A stretch of DNA of 64,000 nt from Tritonibacter litoralis (GTDB taxonomy: Bacteria > Pseudomonadota > Alphaproteobacteria > Rhodobacterales > Rhodobacteraceae), in contig NZ_WIBF01000008.1 in NCBI RefSeq assembly GCF_009496005.1, positions 62,001 through 126,000 of the forward strand. The letters are read 5' to 3'. This document shows positions 16,901 through 25,026 of this stretch, piece after piece. Position numbers and translations under genes: made by a program. Numbering within the stretch: the stretch's first letter is position 1; every line of letters begins with the position of its first letter. The notes beneath the pieces were generated by a model that saw nothing but the letters and a program-made list of their open reading frames with translations, searched no databases and was not told the origin of the DNA.

Positions 16901-18171
16901 CAAGCCCAGCAACGGTGCAACAACACGAACTTCCCAATGGCTTCCGTATCGTGACTGAACATATGCCGGGGCTGCAATCTGCAGCCATCGGCGTTTGGGT
17001 CGGGGCCGGGGCGCGCAATGAACGTCTGGAACAAAACGGCATTGCGCATTTTCTGGAGCATATGGCGTTCAAAGGGACGACCACACGCAGCGCGCTGCAA
17101 ATCGCCGAGTCGATTGAGGATGTCGGCGGGTATATCAACGCCTACACCAGCCGTGAGGTCACAGCCTATTACGCGCGTGTGCTAAAGGAAGACACCGGGT
17201 TGGCGATGGAGGTGATTGCCGACATCCTGCAGAACTCGATCCTGGACCCGCGCGAGATCGAGGTCGAGCGCAATGTGATCCTGCAGGAGATCGGCCAATC
17301 GCTGGATACGCCCGATGATGTGATCTTTGATTGGCTGCAAGAGCAGTGTTATCCTGGCCAACCCATTGGACGCACGATTTTGGGTCCGGCAGAGCGGGTA
17401 AAAGCCTTTGACCAGCGGGATCTGCAGACCTTTATTGCGGAACATTACGGCCCCTCGCAAATGATCCTGTCCGCTGCCGGCGGTATTGATCATGATGAGA
17501 TCGTAAAGCTGGCCGAGAAACTCTTTGGCCATATGGAACGCAAGGACAGCCGCCGCAGCGAATCTGCTCTGTTTCACGGTGGTGAAGTGCGCAATGCAAA
17601 GTCGCTGGAACAGGCCCATTTTGCGCTGGCGCTGGAAAGCCCAGGCTATCGGGACGACGCGATCTATACCGCGCAGATCTATGCCAGCGCTATGGGCGGC
17701 GGCATGTCGAGCCGCTTGTTCCAGGAAATCCGCGAACATCGGGGCTTGTGCTATTCGATCTTTTCACAGGCGGGATCCTATGCTGATACCGGTGCGTTGA
17801 CGATCTATGCGGGCACGTCAGGGGAACAGGTTGGCGAGCTGGCGCAGGTCACTATTGATGAGTTGAAGCGCGCCACGGATGATCTGAGCGATGAGGAAAT
17901 TGCACGGGCGCGCGCGCAGATGAAGGCAGGCATGTTGATGGGGCTGGAAAGCCCGTCCAACCGCGCGGAACGTCTGGCGCGTCTGGTGCAAATCTGGGGG
18001 CGCGTTCCCTCGCTGGAGCAGACGATTGCCAAGATCGATGCGGTCACCACTACGGATGTGCGCGCCTTGGCCGAAACCTATGCCGTTCAGGCTCCGGCGG
18101 CTCTGGCGCTTTATGGTCCGGTTGAGACCGCGCCCACATTGGAGGCATTGCAGGAGAGGCGCGCCGCCTAA
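16897..18171 (+). CDS. M16 family zinc peptidase (processing-peptidase-like)
   Basis: 424 residues. The inverted zinc motif HFLEH is at 51-55, with the downstream acidic segment EVERNVILQE supplying the third ligand. Both halves of the M16 fold are present (N-terminal active domain, C-terminal domain with GGGMSSRLFQEIREHRGLCY and YAGTSGEQ). It resembles the bacterial homologue of the mitochondrial processing peptidase beta subunit. The GTG start at 16897 overlaps the thrC stop. Substrate unknown. Confidence 0.92.
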   Translation: MTSPATVQQHELPNGFRIVTEHMPGLQSAAIGVWVGAGARNERLEQNGIAHFLEHMAFKGTTTRSALQIAESIEDVGGYINAYTSREVTAYYARVLKEDTGLAMEVIADILQNSILDPREIEVERNVILQEIGQSLDTPDDVIFDWLQEQCYPGQPIGRTILGPAERVKAFDQRDLQTFIAEHYGPSQMILSAAGGIDHDEIVKLAEKLFGHMERKDSRRSESALFHGGEVRNAKSLEQAHFALALESPGYRDDAIYTAQIYASAMGGGMSSRLFQEIREHRGLCYSIFSQAGSYADTGALTIYAGTSGEQVGELAQVTIDELKRATDDLSDEEIARARAQMKAGMLMGLESPSNRAERLARLVQIWGRVPSLEQTIAKIDAVTTTDVRALAETYAVQAPAALALYGPVETAPTLEALQERRAA

Positions 18172-18761
18172 TGCTGTTGTCGCGTCGCAAGGTCCGTCTG
18201 GAAACCGAGCGTTTGACGCTGCGGCTGCCGGTCCATTCCGATTTCCGGGAATGGGCCGCACTGCGCCTGCACAGCCAAGATCACCTGATCCCCTGGGAGC
18301 CGACCTGGGCCGCCGATCACTTGGGCCGCAAGAGCTTTACCAACCGTGTCTATTGGGCCCAGCGGTCTGTGAATTCCGGCACGGCTTTGCCCTTGTTCCT
18401 GATCCGGCGTGACGATCAACGCCTGATCGGTGCGCTGACGCTGGATAACATCCGTCGGGGCCCGGCCAAGGCAGGAACATTGGGGTATTGGATTGGCCAG
18501 CCTTTTGCCCGTCAGGGGTATATGCGCGAGGCGATCGCTGCAGTTGTGCATCATGCGTTCACCCGGTTGGACCTGAGCCGGATCGAAGCAGCCTGCCTGC
18601 CGGAAAACGCAGCCTCACGCGGGCTTTTGGAAAGCTCTGGTTTCAAATACGAAGGTGTTGCCCAGTCCTATCTGCAAATCAACGGGCGCTGGCGCACACA
18701 TGTGCTTTATGCTGCCTTGCGCCACGACCGGCGCGGGCGTACCAATTCCGGACAAGCCTGA
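18171..18761 (+). CDS. GNAT acetyltransferase, RimJ/RimL-like
   Basis: 196 residues. It starts RRKVRLETERLTLRLP, typical of RimJ-type enzymes, and has the acetyl-CoA loop GQPFARQGYMREA followed by LDLSRIEAACLPENAASRGLLESSGF. Family members acetylate N-terminal amines, for example ribosomal protein S5. The start overlaps the stop of the M16 gene (TAATG), so it is the last member of the cta-thrC unit. Confidence 0.88.
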   Translation: MLLSRRKVRLETERLTLRLPVHSDFREWAALRLHSQDHLIPWEPTWAADHLGRKSFTNRVYWAQRSVNSGTALPLFLIRRDDQRLIGALTLDNIRRGPAKAGTLGYWIGQPFARQGYMREAIAAVVHHAFTRLDLSRIEAACLPENAASRGLLESSGFKYEGVAQSYLQINGRWRTHVLYAALRHDRRGRTNSGQA

Positions 18762-18791
18762 CCCGAACGAGGGCAAAAGACGAGGCCTTCC

Positions 18792-20210
18792 ATGACGCTG
18801 AACTCTGTGTCTCCTGACTTTTTGAACGCGCTGTCTGCGGCTCTGCCAGCAGATAGTTTGCGCGCTGCAGAGCCGCGATACCTGGAAGAGCCACGCGGGC
18901 GCTACCAGGGGCAGGCGGGCGCGGTTGCCTTGCCACGCACTGTTCATGAGGTGTCAGAGATCCTCAAACAGGCCAATGCCGCCCAGGTGGGCGTGGTGCC
19001 TTATGGCGGGGGCACCGGTTTGGTGGGCGGCCAGATCGCACCAGAGGGCCCGGTGCCCTTGGTTTTGTCCTTGGAACGGATGAATGCAGTGCGCGCGGTT
19101 TACCCAGAGGAAAACGTGCTGGTGGCCGAGGCCGGAGTTATTCTGGCGGATGTGCAATCTGCAGCAGAAAAGGTTGACCGGCTGTTCCCCTTGTCCCTGG
19201 CGGCTGAGGGCACGGCGCGGATGGGCGGGTTGCTGGCCACCAATGCCGGCGGCGTCAACGTGCTGCGGTATGGCAATACGCGGGACCTGTGCCTTGGGCT
19301 GGAGGCGGTTTTGCCAAATGGAGAGATCTGGAACGGCCTGACCCGCTTGCGCAAAGACAACACCGGCTATGATCTGCGCAATCTGCTGATTGGTGCAGAG
19401 GGTACGCTGGGGGTCATTACCGCCGCAGCCTTGAAACTGTCGCCTCGTCCACGTGGGCTGGGTACCGCCTTGATGGTGGTGCCAAATCCAGCGGCGGCGA
19501 TTGATCTGTTGGCACTGGCGCGGGACCAATTTGGAGAGGCGGTCAGCGCCTTTGAGCTGATGCACCGCCAGGGGTTGGCGTTTATGGCGGAACATCTGCC
19601 GGAAATTCGCCAGGCGTTGGATCCGTGCCCCGAGTGGTGCGTCTTGATTGACCTGGGGCTTGCGCGCGAAGCCAATACAGACAGCGCGCTTTTGGAATTG
19701 TTTGAGATCGCGATGGAGCGGGAGTTGGTCACCGATGGGACCATCGCGCAATCCGAGGCGCAACGCCAGGAGATCTGGTCTGTGCGCGAACATATCCCCA
19801 TCGCGAACAAGGCGGTGGGGTCAATTGTCAGCCATGACATCTCGCTGCCGATCTCTGCCATTCCTGCGTTTGTGGACCAGGGAGGCGCTGCGCTGGCCAA
19901 GCTGGGTGACATGCGGATCAACTGTTTTGGCCATCTCGGGGATGGGAACCTGCACTACAATGTTTTCCCGGCGGCTGGGCGCTCGCGGGACGACTATGCG
20001 GATTTGCGCGGCGATATTCAGACCTGTGTGCATGATCTGGTGGCGCAATTTCAGGGGTCCTTCAGCGCCGAACATGGGGTCGGGCGGCTAAAGGTCTCGG
20101 ACTTGGAACACTATGGTGACCCCACAAAACTTGCAGCGATGCGGGCGATCAAATCAGCACTGGACCCCAATGGGATTATGAATCCCGGTGCGGTCCTGGC
20201 GGAGCAATAA
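18792..20210 (+). CDS. FAD-binding 2-hydroxyacid dehydrogenase (GlcD / D2HGDH type)
   Basis: 472 residues. The N-terminal FAD domain shows VVPYGGGTGLVGGQ, EEGTARMGGLLATNAGG-type residues (AEGTARMGGLLATNAGG), RYGNTRDLCLGLEAVLPNG, TGYDLRNLLIGAEGTLGVIT; the C-terminal oxidase domain shows CFGHLGDGNLHYNVF and SAEHGVGRLK. Such flavoproteins oxidise D-2-hydroxyglutarate, D-lactate or glycolate and pass electrons to ETF or quinone. Length and sequence favour a D-2-hydroxyglutarate or D-lactate dehydrogenase over glycolate oxidase, because no glcE/glcF follow. The exact substrate is open. Confidence 0.88.
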   Translation: MTLNSVSPDFLNALSAALPADSLRAAEPRYLEEPRGRYQGQAGAVALPRTVHEVSEILKQANAAQVGVVPYGGGTGLVGGQIAPEGPVPLVLSLERMNAVRAVYPEENVLVAEAGVILADVQSAAEKVDRLFPLSLAAEGTARMGGLLATNAGGVNVLRYGNTRDLCLGLEAVLPNGEIWNGLTRLRKDNTGYDLRNLLIGAEGTLGVITAAALKLSPRPRGLGTALMVVPNPAAAIDLLALARDQFGEAVSAFELMHRQGLAFMAEHLPEIRQALDPCPEWCVLIDLGLAREANTDSALLELFEIAMERELVTDGTIAQSEAQRQEIWSVREHIPIANKAVGSIVSHDISLPISAIPAFVDQGGAALAKLGDMRINCFGHLGDGNLHYNVFPAAGRSRDDYADLRGDIQTCVHDLVAQFQGSFSAEHGVGRLKVSDLEHYGDPTKLAAMRAIKSALDPNGIMNPGAVLAEQ

Positions 20211-20212
20211 AA

Positions 20213-20232
20213 AAGGGGCCACTGGCCCCTTT
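20213..20232 (-). terminator. Rho-independent terminator of apt
   Basis: AAGGGGCC-ACT-GGCCCCTT; on the minus strand it ends in TTTTTTATT, so it terminates apt. It begins right after the stop of the convergent dehydrogenase gene and may serve both weakly. Confidence 0.75.
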
Positions 20233-20265
20233 GGCATTCGCACTGTCGGGCGCGCTGTCGGGCGC

Positions 20266-20805
20266 TTATAGCCCTTCAAACTCACACAGAACGCTGACAT
20301 CCATGCCTTGCTCTTCCAAGAGCTTGCGGCCGCCCAGTTCGGGCAGGTCGATGATGAACGAGCAGGAGACGATCTCGCCGCCCAAACGTTGGATCAGCTT
20401 GATACCGGCGCTTGCGGTGCCGCCCGTGGCCAAAAGATCATCCACCAACAGAATTTTCTCACCCTGCTGGATCGCGTCGTCGTGGATTTCCACAATCGCT
20501 TCGCCGTATTCCAGCTTATAATCCTGGCTGATGGTGGTGCCGGGCAGTTTGCCCTTTTTGCGGATCGGAACAAAACCGACGCTCAGCTGGTGCGCAATCG
20601 CGCCGCCCAAAATAAACCCACGCGCCTCAAGGCCCACAACCTTGTCGATCTGTTCACCTGCATAGGGGTGCAGCATCTGGTCAATGGCCATGCGAAAGCC
20701 GCGAGGATCCGCAAACAGGGTGGTCACATCACGGAACATGATCCCTTCGTGCGGGAAGTCCACGATGGTGCGGATGTAATCTTTGACGTCGGTCTTTTTC
20801 GGCAT
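20266..20805 (-). CDS. apt: Adenine phosphoribosyltransferase
   Basis: 179 residues, normal length. The PRPP-binding motif [14 protein letters not shown] is clear, together with [14 protein letters not shown] near the start, [14 protein letters not shown] and IRKKGKLPG. It converts adenine and PRPP to AMP in the cytosol. mtnP, 2.4 kb away on the same strand, releases adenine from methylthioadenosine, so the two can form one salvage route even though other genes lie between them. Confidence 0.96.
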   Translation of the reverse strand: MPKKTDVKDYIRTIVDFPHEGIMFRDVTTLFADPRGFRMAIDQMLHPYAGEQIDKVVGLEARGFILGGAIAHQLSVGFVPIRKKGKLPGTTISQDYKLEYGEAIVEIHDDAIQQGEKILLVDDLLATGGTASAGIKLIQRLGGEIVSCSFIIDLPELGGRKLLEEQGMDVSVLCEFEGL

Positions 20806-20937
20806 GCGGTGACTCCCTGCTGGATCGCGCGTCTTGGTGCAGATTCAGATGTCCGATATGGGATCGGACCAACAGGATTTGGCCGATTACTGCCTCTGGT
20901 TCAAGGGTAAAGCCAAAGGTTTTATAAGGCGCGCCGC

Positions 20938-21054
20938 TTATCTCTTCTTTGAGAGATAGGTGCGGTAAAATTTATGCGAAAGCCAGGGGAGATGGGGTCT
21001 GAGCCAATCCCGGCGATCACGTGTCAGAATGTTCTTTGCGACATAGAGGTTCAT
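20938..21054 (-). CDS. Possible 38-residue basic small protein
   Basis: ATG at 21054, 38 codons, stop TAA at 20938-20940. The product is basic and aromatic-rich (KNILTRDRRDWLRPHLPWLS then HKFYRTYLSKKR). No strong ribosome-binding site is visible upstream (GGGCAGAAAAAA). I do not recognise it. The hairpin at 20939-20958 overlaps its 3' end. It could equally be chance. Confidence 0.25.
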   Translation of the reverse strand: MNLYVAKNILTRDRRDWLRPHLPWLSHKFYRTYLSKKR

Positions 21055-21095
21055 TTTTTTCTGCCCGTGTGTAACAATTTCATTACTGTTTACAG

Positions 21096-21133
21096 CCGGT
21101 AAGAACCGGTTGAGTACATCACATGTATATACA
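21096..21133. promoter_or_regulatory. Two palindromes upstream of the small RHH-like gene
   Basis: CCGGT-AAGA-ACCGG (21096-21109) and TGTATATACA (21124-21133) lie 81 to 44 bases upstream of the GTG start. Ribbon-helix-helix proteins commonly bind short palindromes at their own promoters, so autoregulation is plausible but unproven. Confidence 0.4.
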
Positions 21134-21176
21134 CATAATATACAAATGTCAATATAACGTTAAGAAAGCTGAATGC

Positions 21177-21350
21177 GTGCCTAAAAAAGACCGTGACGCC
21201 AAAGGAAAAAAGGACAGCCAACTGGTTCTGCGTTTGGACAAAGAGAAAAGAGAGCGTTTTGTGGATCTCTGCAAGGATCTGGATACGACGGCTGCCCGAG
21301 AGATCCGTCATTTCATTCGTGAATTCCTCAAGAAACATGGGACAAAATAG
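21177..21350 (+). CDS. Orphan small ribbon-helix-helix-like protein
   Basis: 57 residues from GTG 21177: a very basic N-terminus (PKKDRDAKGKKD), a beta-like stretch SQLVLRLDKEKRERFVDLC, then DLDTTAAREIRHFIREFLKK. The pattern 'short strand with alternating residues, helix, turn, helix' fits Arc/CopG/MetJ-fold DNA-binding proteins, such as antitoxins or plasmid copy regulators. No toxin-like gene is next to it. An in-frame ATG at 21123 would add 18 residues coded by AT-rich operator-like DNA, so I prefer GTG. A strong bidirectional terminator follows 22 bases after the stop. Confidence 0.6.
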   Translation: MPKKDRDAKGKKDSQLVLRLDKEKRERFVDLCKDLDTTAAREIRHFIREFLKKHGTK

Positions 21351-21371
21351 GTTTGGGCAGACATCTCAACG

Positions 21372-21406
21372 AAAAAGGCACCCCCGACCATGGGAGGTGC
21401 CTTTTT
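21372..21406. terminator. Bidirectional terminator
   Basis: AAAAAGGCACC ... GGTGCCTTTTT with a short inner loop; U-tracts on both strands. It ends the small RHH-like gene (plus) and the LysE-type gene (minus). Confidence 0.85.
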
Positions 21407-21441
21407 CTGTGCTTGGCGAGCGCAGCTGCCGCTGCCTTCTA

Positions 21442-22068
21442 TTAAGCGGGACGTCGTAGTGTTGCGGTTAAAATGCCCATTCCCATCAGGGCCAGACCGC
21501 CCAGGCGGCTGAGCGCGTCGTTAAAGGAGGGACGCGCGATGACACGGCGCAGCCGATCCGCCGCCAGCGCATAGGCCAGCGCGTTCAAGGCCGCGAGGCC
21601 CACAAACGTTGCGATCATAATGGCAAACTGTGGCAACAAAGGCGCGTCGGGGCGCACAAACTGCGGGGCAAAGGCGATAAAGAAGGCAACGGATTTTGGG
21701 TTGAGCGCTGTGACAATCGCCGCATGGCCAAACACGCCACCCGCCTGAATCTGTGTTGGGTTCAGTGGCGTCAGCCCTTGGCCACCAGCACTGCGCCAGA
21801 GCTTGAAACCCAGCCAGACCAAATAAGCCGCGCCGGCCCATTTTAGAACGGTAAACAGCTGCGCTGAGGCCAGAACCAAAGCGCCCAGCCCGGCGAGGGA
21901 CGCCGTCATTGCGATAAAATCCCCCAATGCCACACCCAAAGCCGAGGCAACTGCGACCGAGCGCCCTTTGGACAGCGAGTAGCTGAGCACCAGCAAAACC
22001 GTGGGGCCCGGGATCAAAAGTAAAACGACGGATGCGGTGACAAAGGCCAGCCAGATATGTGGTTCCAT
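21442..22068 (-). CDS. LysE/RhtB family exporter
   Basis: 208 residues with about six membrane helices. It begins MEPHIWLAFVTASVVLLLIPGPTVL, the typical LysE start with the conserved PGP, followed by GVALGDFIAMTASLAGLGAL and ALNPKSVAFFIAF. Family members export amino acids or their derivatives. ATG 22068 has GGAGA nine bases upstream; a longer in-frame start at 22158 overlaps the upstream gene and is unlikely. Substrate unknown. Confidence 0.88.
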   Translation of the reverse strand: MEPHIWLAFVTASVVLLLIPGPTVLLVLSYSLSKGRSVAVASALGVALGDFIAMTASLAGLGALVLASAQLFTVLKWAGAAYLVWLGFKLWRSAGGQGLTPLNPTQIQAGGVFGHAAIVTALNPKSVAFFIAFAPQFVRPDAPLLPQFAIMIATFVGLAALNALAYALAADRLRRVIARPSFNDALSRLGGLALMGMGILTATLRRPA

Positions 22069-22154
22069 TTCGCGATCTCCTTTACCCGGTGACGAAGCCG
22101 AAGTTCGGACGCAAGTGCAAGTAATTAATTGTACCGGTGCTTTGGGTCTGTGGC

Positions 22155-23147
22155 TCACAAACGCTTAAGCACGGCCTCCAATGGTCCATACGGCAAGACC
22201 CTTTGCCAGGCTTTGGCGTAGATTACGCAGGCCGCGCAAAAGCCAAGGCTGTAGGCAAAGATCGCACCGGTGCTTAACGTGCCATCCAGCAGGCCAAAGG
22301 CTTCCAATAAGCCCATGCCGACGATGATATGCGCCAGATAAAGCGTCAGTGCCTGTCGTCCCGTGACCGCAAGCGCCTCGCTGATCCGAGTGGGGAAATG
22401 AGGTGTCGCCAACAGCAATAGGCCAAGGCAAGCACAGGCGCTGCCTGTTGCGGAAACCATGTAAAACGGCGTAGGCGGCAGGGCGGCGGTGCCCATGAGC
22501 TCCGCCAGCGCTGCGCTGTGCACCAGATGCTGCGGCAGCGCTGCCGTGACCCCGGCAACAGCCCCCCACACAACAAGTCGACGTTGTATCTGCAAGCTCG
22601 CCAGGTCCTGGCGCCCAAGCCACATGCCAAAGGTCAGGAAACCCGCCCAGGGAAAAACCGGATGCCAGCCGTTCAGGAAGGAATGCCGCAGGAACCCATA
22701 GGGATTGGTGAAATTGGCGTACGTCAGCGTGTCCCAGTCCCAGTTGGCGCTGTAATCCAGCACAAACAAGCAGATATAGCCTGTCATGACGATCAGGGCG
22801 GTTGCTCCCAAGAGCGCGCGATCTGAGGCCCGGTATAACAGCGCGGCCAACAGGAAATAGAGCGCATAGAAATGAAGAATATCCGCTTCAAAAATCGTGA
22901 GGTTCAAAAGCCCAAGCAGAAACAGAAAAGCTGCGCGTTTCAAAATCCGCTGGGGCTGAGCCCGGGCAAGTGACAGGCCAAGACCTGCGAGCAGAACAAA
23001 GAGGGCTGCCGCGCGCCCCTCAAGCGCGTTGGTGACGGCAGACGGCCAATCGGCCGTTGCCGTTACACTGGCGGCGATGCGGAAGTTGACAAGCACCATT
23101 CCGCAAAAGGCCACAAAGCGCGCGATGTCGATTGCCGGATTGCGCAT
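22155..23147 (-). CDS. DUF418/acyltransferase-like polytopic membrane protein
   Basis: 330 residues with about nine or ten membrane helices. The N-terminal AIDIARFVAFCGMVLVNF and the C-terminal SEALAVTGRQALTLYLAHIIVGMG resemble DUF418 and DUF1624/heparan acetyltransferase-like membrane proteins, which are thought to move or transfer acyl groups across the membrane. Activity unknown. It starts 18 bases after mtnP on the same strand, so it is probably co-transcribed. Confidence 0.7.
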   Translation of the reverse strand: MRNPAIDIARFVAFCGMVLVNFRIAASVTATADWPSAVTNALEGRAAALFVLLAGLGLSLARAQPQRILKRAAFLFLLGLLNLTIFEADILHFYALYFLLAALLYRASDRALLGATALIVMTGYICLFVLDYSANWDWDTLTYANFTNPYGFLRHSFLNGWHPVFPWAGFLTFGMWLGRQDLASLQIQRRLVVWGAVAGVTAALPQHLVHSAALAELMGTAALPPTPFYMVSATGSACACLGLLLLATPHFPTRISEALAVTGRQALTLYLAHIIVGMGLLEAFGLLDGTLSTGAIFAYSLGFCAACVIYAKAWQRVLPYGPLEAVLKRL

Positions 23148-23165
23148 TGGATCGTTGCGGTGGCG

Positions 23166-24044
23166 TTACGTCAGAACGCGCCCTGCCACGGCATCCAGCT
23201 TGGCCAACAGCGCCGGGTCGCGTTTTTCCGGGGCCGTCATAATGGCGAACTCCAAGGCTTTGTCGCACCCGTGTTCGCAATCCGCGCGGGTGGTTCCCAA
23301 AAGTGCTGGCAGCTTGCTGACCAGCGTGCGGCCATTGGCTGAATTGCCCTGCAGGGTCGCGATGATGGAGGTCACATCCACTTCACCATGATCCGGGTGC
23401 CAGCTGTCGTAGTCTGTAACCATCGCAATGGAGGCATAGCACAGCTCCGCCTCGCGGGCGAGTTTGGCTTCGGGCATATTGGTCATACCAATGACATCAC
23501 AGCCCCAGCTTTCGCGGTACATTTTTGATTCTGCGAGGGTTGAGAACTGCGGGCCCTCCATACACAGATAGGTGCCGCCGCGATGCACGGTGATGCCCGC
23601 TTCCTTGGCGGCTGTTTCCGCCGCATCGGACAGGCGAGGGCAGGTAGGGTGTGCGACGCTCACATGGGCGACACAACCGGTGCCAAAGAAGCTTTTGTCG
23701 CGGGCAAAAGTGCGGTCGATGAACTGGTCGACGACGACAAAATGACCGGGTGCCATTTCGTCGCGGAAGGATCCACAGGCCGAGATCGAGAAAACATCCG
23801 TTGCGCCCAAGCGTTTCAGCGCATCGATATTGGCGCGATAGGGCACTTCGGTTGGGGAATGGACGTGGCCCCGGCCGTGACGCGGGAGGAAGGCCATTTT
23901 TACCCCATCCAATGTGCCCGTCAGAATCTGATCTGATGGCGCACCCCAGGGTGTTTCAACCGTGACCCATTCGGCACCTTCCAGGCCATCGATGTCATAA
24001 ATGCCGGAACCGCCGATAATGGCAATCATGGTTTCTTTGGTCAT
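23166..24044 (-). CDS. mtnP: S-methyl-5'-thioadenosine phosphorylase
   Basis: 292 residues. It opens MIAIIGGSGIYDIDGLE after a five-residue lead, then LPRHGRGHVHSPTEVPYRAN, SACGSFRDEMAPGHFVVVDQ, YLCMEGPQFSTLAES and MTNMPEAKLAREAELCYA. These are the phosphate-, purine- and ribose-binding blocks of MTAP-type enzymes. It splits methylthioadenosine, a by-product of polyamine and homoserine-lactone synthesis, into adenine and methylthioribose-1-phosphate. The adenine can go to apt. ATG 24044 has AGAGG upstream. Confidence 0.94.
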   Translation of the reverse strand: MTKETMIAIIGGSGIYDIDGLEGAEWVTVETPWGAPSDQILTGTLDGVKMAFLPRHGRGHVHSPTEVPYRANIDALKRLGATDVFSISACGSFRDEMAPGHFVVVDQFIDRTFARDKSFFGTGCVAHVSVAHPTCPRLSDAAETAAKEAGITVHRGGTYLCMEGPQFSTLAESKMYRESWGCDVIGMTNMPEAKLAREAELCYASIAMVTDYDSWHPDHGEVDVTSIIATLQGNSANGRTLVSKLPALLGTTRADCEHGCDKALEFAIMTAPEKRDPALLAKLDAVAGRVLT

Positions 24045-24191
24045 TGTTCAAACCTCTGAAGAAATTCTGTTGTGCCAAGTAGTGAGGGTTGAAACGCGCT
24101 TTGACAAGCGCGTGCCTGCGGCGCAAGTATTTTTAAAAAGATGAAAGCCAAGGCGCGCATATTTGAACGGCGCGTGTGCAACTGGCGCTGA

Positions 24192-24761
24192 TTAAAGGCC
24201 GCGCAGTTGGGATTGCTGGTGGAAATCTTTGAGCGCGTCGTCAAAGCCTGCAAGCGGCCAGCTGAGGTCCTGGGGCTGGCCATGGCTGTCCCGGAAGGTG
24301 AAGCGGAACGCATCGCCGTTTTCCATGGCAGTCAGAAGATCGGCTGCGGCCGATCCGTCAAAACTGCAGGACAGTCCAGTAAGGCAGCCGATGCGGCGGG
24401 TGCGCCAGGCCACATCGCCCGCGGTTTCGATGCGAAACCCATTGGCCCCAAACAAAGTGCCCGCTTCGAGACCAAACTCCACCTCAGGCCCGTCTGCGCC
24501 ATTGGTGACAAACATAAACTGGGCCGCGAATTTTGGTTTGGCGGAGAAGATATCGACATATCGCAAGTAGCACCGCTGCTTGAGGGCTTCGCCCTCCATC
24601 CTTTCGTCACAGGAGGAGAGGTAGATCCCGAATTTTTCAAAATGGGTCACGCGCCAATTGCCGGCGGTGTCATTGCCGTCTTGGTCCTGGGCAAGAGCCG
24701 GGAGTGCACACAGGCAAGTACAGAGGGCTGGCAGAACTCGGGATCGCAGGGCAGGGAACAT
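24192..24761 (-). CDS. Secreted protein, invasion-associated locus B (IalB) family
   Basis: 189 residues. A signal peptide (MFPALRSRVLPALCTCLCALPALA, cut expected before QDQDG) is followed by an IalB-type domain: WRVTHFEKFGIYLSSCD, QRCYLRYVDIF, FRIETAGDVAWRTRRIGC and PLAGFDDALKDF. Periplasmic; role in non-pathogens unknown. ATG 24761 has GGAGAGTG just upstream; ATG 24773 is the alternative. Longer in-frame extensions run through non-coding-like sequence. It lies upstream of mtnP on the same strand, 147 bases away. Confidence 0.75.
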   Translation of the reverse strand: MFPALRSRVLPALCTCLCALPALAQDQDGNDTAGNWRVTHFEKFGIYLSSCDERMEGEALKQRCYLRYVDIFSAKPKFAAQFMFVTNGADGPEVEFGLEAGTLFGANGFRIETAGDVAWRTRRIGCLTGLSCSFDGSAAADLLTAMENGDAFRFTFRDSHGQPQDLSWPLAGFDDALKDFHQQSQLRGL

Positions 24762-25026
24762 ATCACTCTCCATTTCGCTGTGCGTTGCTTTTATGCGGCA
24801 GCACTCAAACTCCCAAATCACGTTGCAGACAGAAAGTATTGCATGATTGTTTTGGAATGCATTCCTGGCGCATGCTGCACAAAGGCTGCGTGTTGCGCAC
24901 GGCTTTTGCGACAGAGCGTGGGAATGCGGCGCGCGACCGCGCTTCAGACGGGGGCTTGCCTTGCTTGCAAACGGGTTTGGCGTTAACAGGCGGTAACGCA
25001 CTCCTTCCCCTAATCAGGTAGACTTG

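Larger units (their letters stand above)
20806..21176. other. AT-rich intergenic pocket
   Basis: 371 bases whose base composition drops well below the surroundings, most clearly from 21050 to 21176. It holds the apt promoter, a hairpin TATCTCT / AGAGATA (20939-20958), a possible 38-codon minus-strand ORF (20938-21054), the inverted repeat CCGGT-AAGA-ACCGG (21096-21109) and the palindrome TGTATATACA (21124-21133). No recognisable gene other than the small ORF. Confidence 0.55.

Noticed and set aside
16897-18171. PqqF/insulinase-type assignment for the M16 protein
   Set aside because: Length of 424 residues and the single short module pair fit the processing-peptidase-like class, and no pqq genes are nearby.
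21123-21176. ATG 21123 as start of the RHH-like gene
   Set aside because: The extra 18 residues are coded by AT-rich DNA containing the palindrome TGTATATACA and no ribosome site precedes it; GTG 21177 gives the usual family length.
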